In this document: piece by piece, positions 5,027-5,070 of the stretch
How positions within the stretch are numbered: the stretch's first letter is position 1
Layout of the letters: each line of letters starts with the position of its first letter
Assembly (NCBI GenBank): GCA_018065295.1
Contig: JAGHTQ010000157.1
Location: 1 to 5,070, forward strand
DNA: 5,070 bases
Direction of reading: 5' to 3'
From: Candidatus Colimonas fimequi
GTDB lineage: Bacteria > Bacillota > Clostridia > Peptostreptococcales > Anaerovoracaceae
Position numbers and translations under genes: made by a program
Notes under the pieces: model-generated
What the model saw: the letters and a program-made list of their open reading frames with translations, nothing else
What the model was told of the DNA's origin: nothing
The model's database searches: none

Positions 5027-5070
5027 GTAGCATTTGCCATTCTAGATGTGTATGCCAAACAAATCTATAG
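5027..5070 (-). pseudogene. Upstream frame of the membrane protein, interrupted by TAG at 5042-5044
   Basis: Reading leftward from the edge, the frame of the membrane protein encodes IDLFGIHI, then TAG (5044-5042), then NGKCY, and then the segment counted from TTG 5026. No ATG with a ribosome binding site lies between the TAG and the first hydrophobic helix, which supports the true start being outside the window. The protein family normally has about 80-100 further N-terminal residues. Whether the eight residues before the TAG belong to the same protein cannot be shown from so short a piece. Confidence 0.4.

Noticed and set aside
1..5070. CRISPR arrays, tRNA or rRNA genes, insertion sequences, riboswitches.
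   Set aside because: No regularly spaced repeats, no transposase reading frame or terminal repeats, and only 118 bases of intergenic DNA, which the terminator and promoter account for.

Overview
The window looks like a chromosomal segment of a gut-type Bacillota (Firmicutes), most likely a Lachnospiraceae-like Clostridia. The reasons are moderate GC, strong GGAGG-type ribosome binding sites, a U-tract terminator, and a combination of protein families (HPr-kinase-like protein, PqqD-like protein, single-chain S24/S26 peptidase, ABC exporter, PF14907-type nucleotidyltransferase) that I associate with that group. The taxonomic call is an inference from family resemblance only. Every gene I can support lies on the minus strand; the long plus-strand ORFs are shadows of these genes.

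Layout in transcription order, right to left. (1) 5070-3425: a large polytopic membrane protein with a C-terminal non-membrane domain, resembling uncharacterised Lachnospiraceae glycosyltransferase-like envelope proteins. Its 5' end is missing or broken: the frame runs to the right edge but carries a TAG at 5042-5044. The gene ends in TAG directly against a strong intrinsic terminator (3393-3424). (2) 3307-3424 is the only real intergenic space, 118 bases; it holds that terminator and a probable extended -10 promoter for the next operon. (3) 3306-1: a tightly packed five-gene operon: HPr-kinase-like protein (3306-2593), PqqD-like RiPP recognition protein (2589-2329), soluble S24/S26-family serine peptidase (2336-1896), ABC exporter (1924-281) and the N-terminal part of a PF14907-like nucleotidyltransferase (293-63, with the frame continuing past a TAG to the left edge). 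Genes abut or overlap at each junction, so they are almost certainly co-transcribed and translationally coupled.

Working model (inference): this is the tailoring, processing and export half of a RiPP (ribosomally made, modified peptide) pathway. The PqqD-like protein would bind a precursor leader, the HPr-kinase-like protein would phosphorylate the peptide (as the homologous kinase does in the paeninodin lasso-peptide pathway), the S24/S26 peptidase would cut the leader, and the ABC protein, which has no peptidase domain of its own, would export the product. The nucleotidyltransferase homologue is also a known companion of such clusters. No precursor peptide, lasso B2 protease, asparagine-synthetase-like cyclase, radical SAM enzyme or lanthionine synthetase is visible here; these may lie beyond the left edge. 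Its combination with a membrane-free S26 peptidase is the most interesting aspect.

The main anomaly is two in-frame TAG codons, each inside the palindrome TCTAGA, one near each end of the window, both interrupting what appear to be continuing reading frames. Other TAGs in the window act as ordinary stops, so nonsense mutation or an error near contig ends is more likely than code reassignment.
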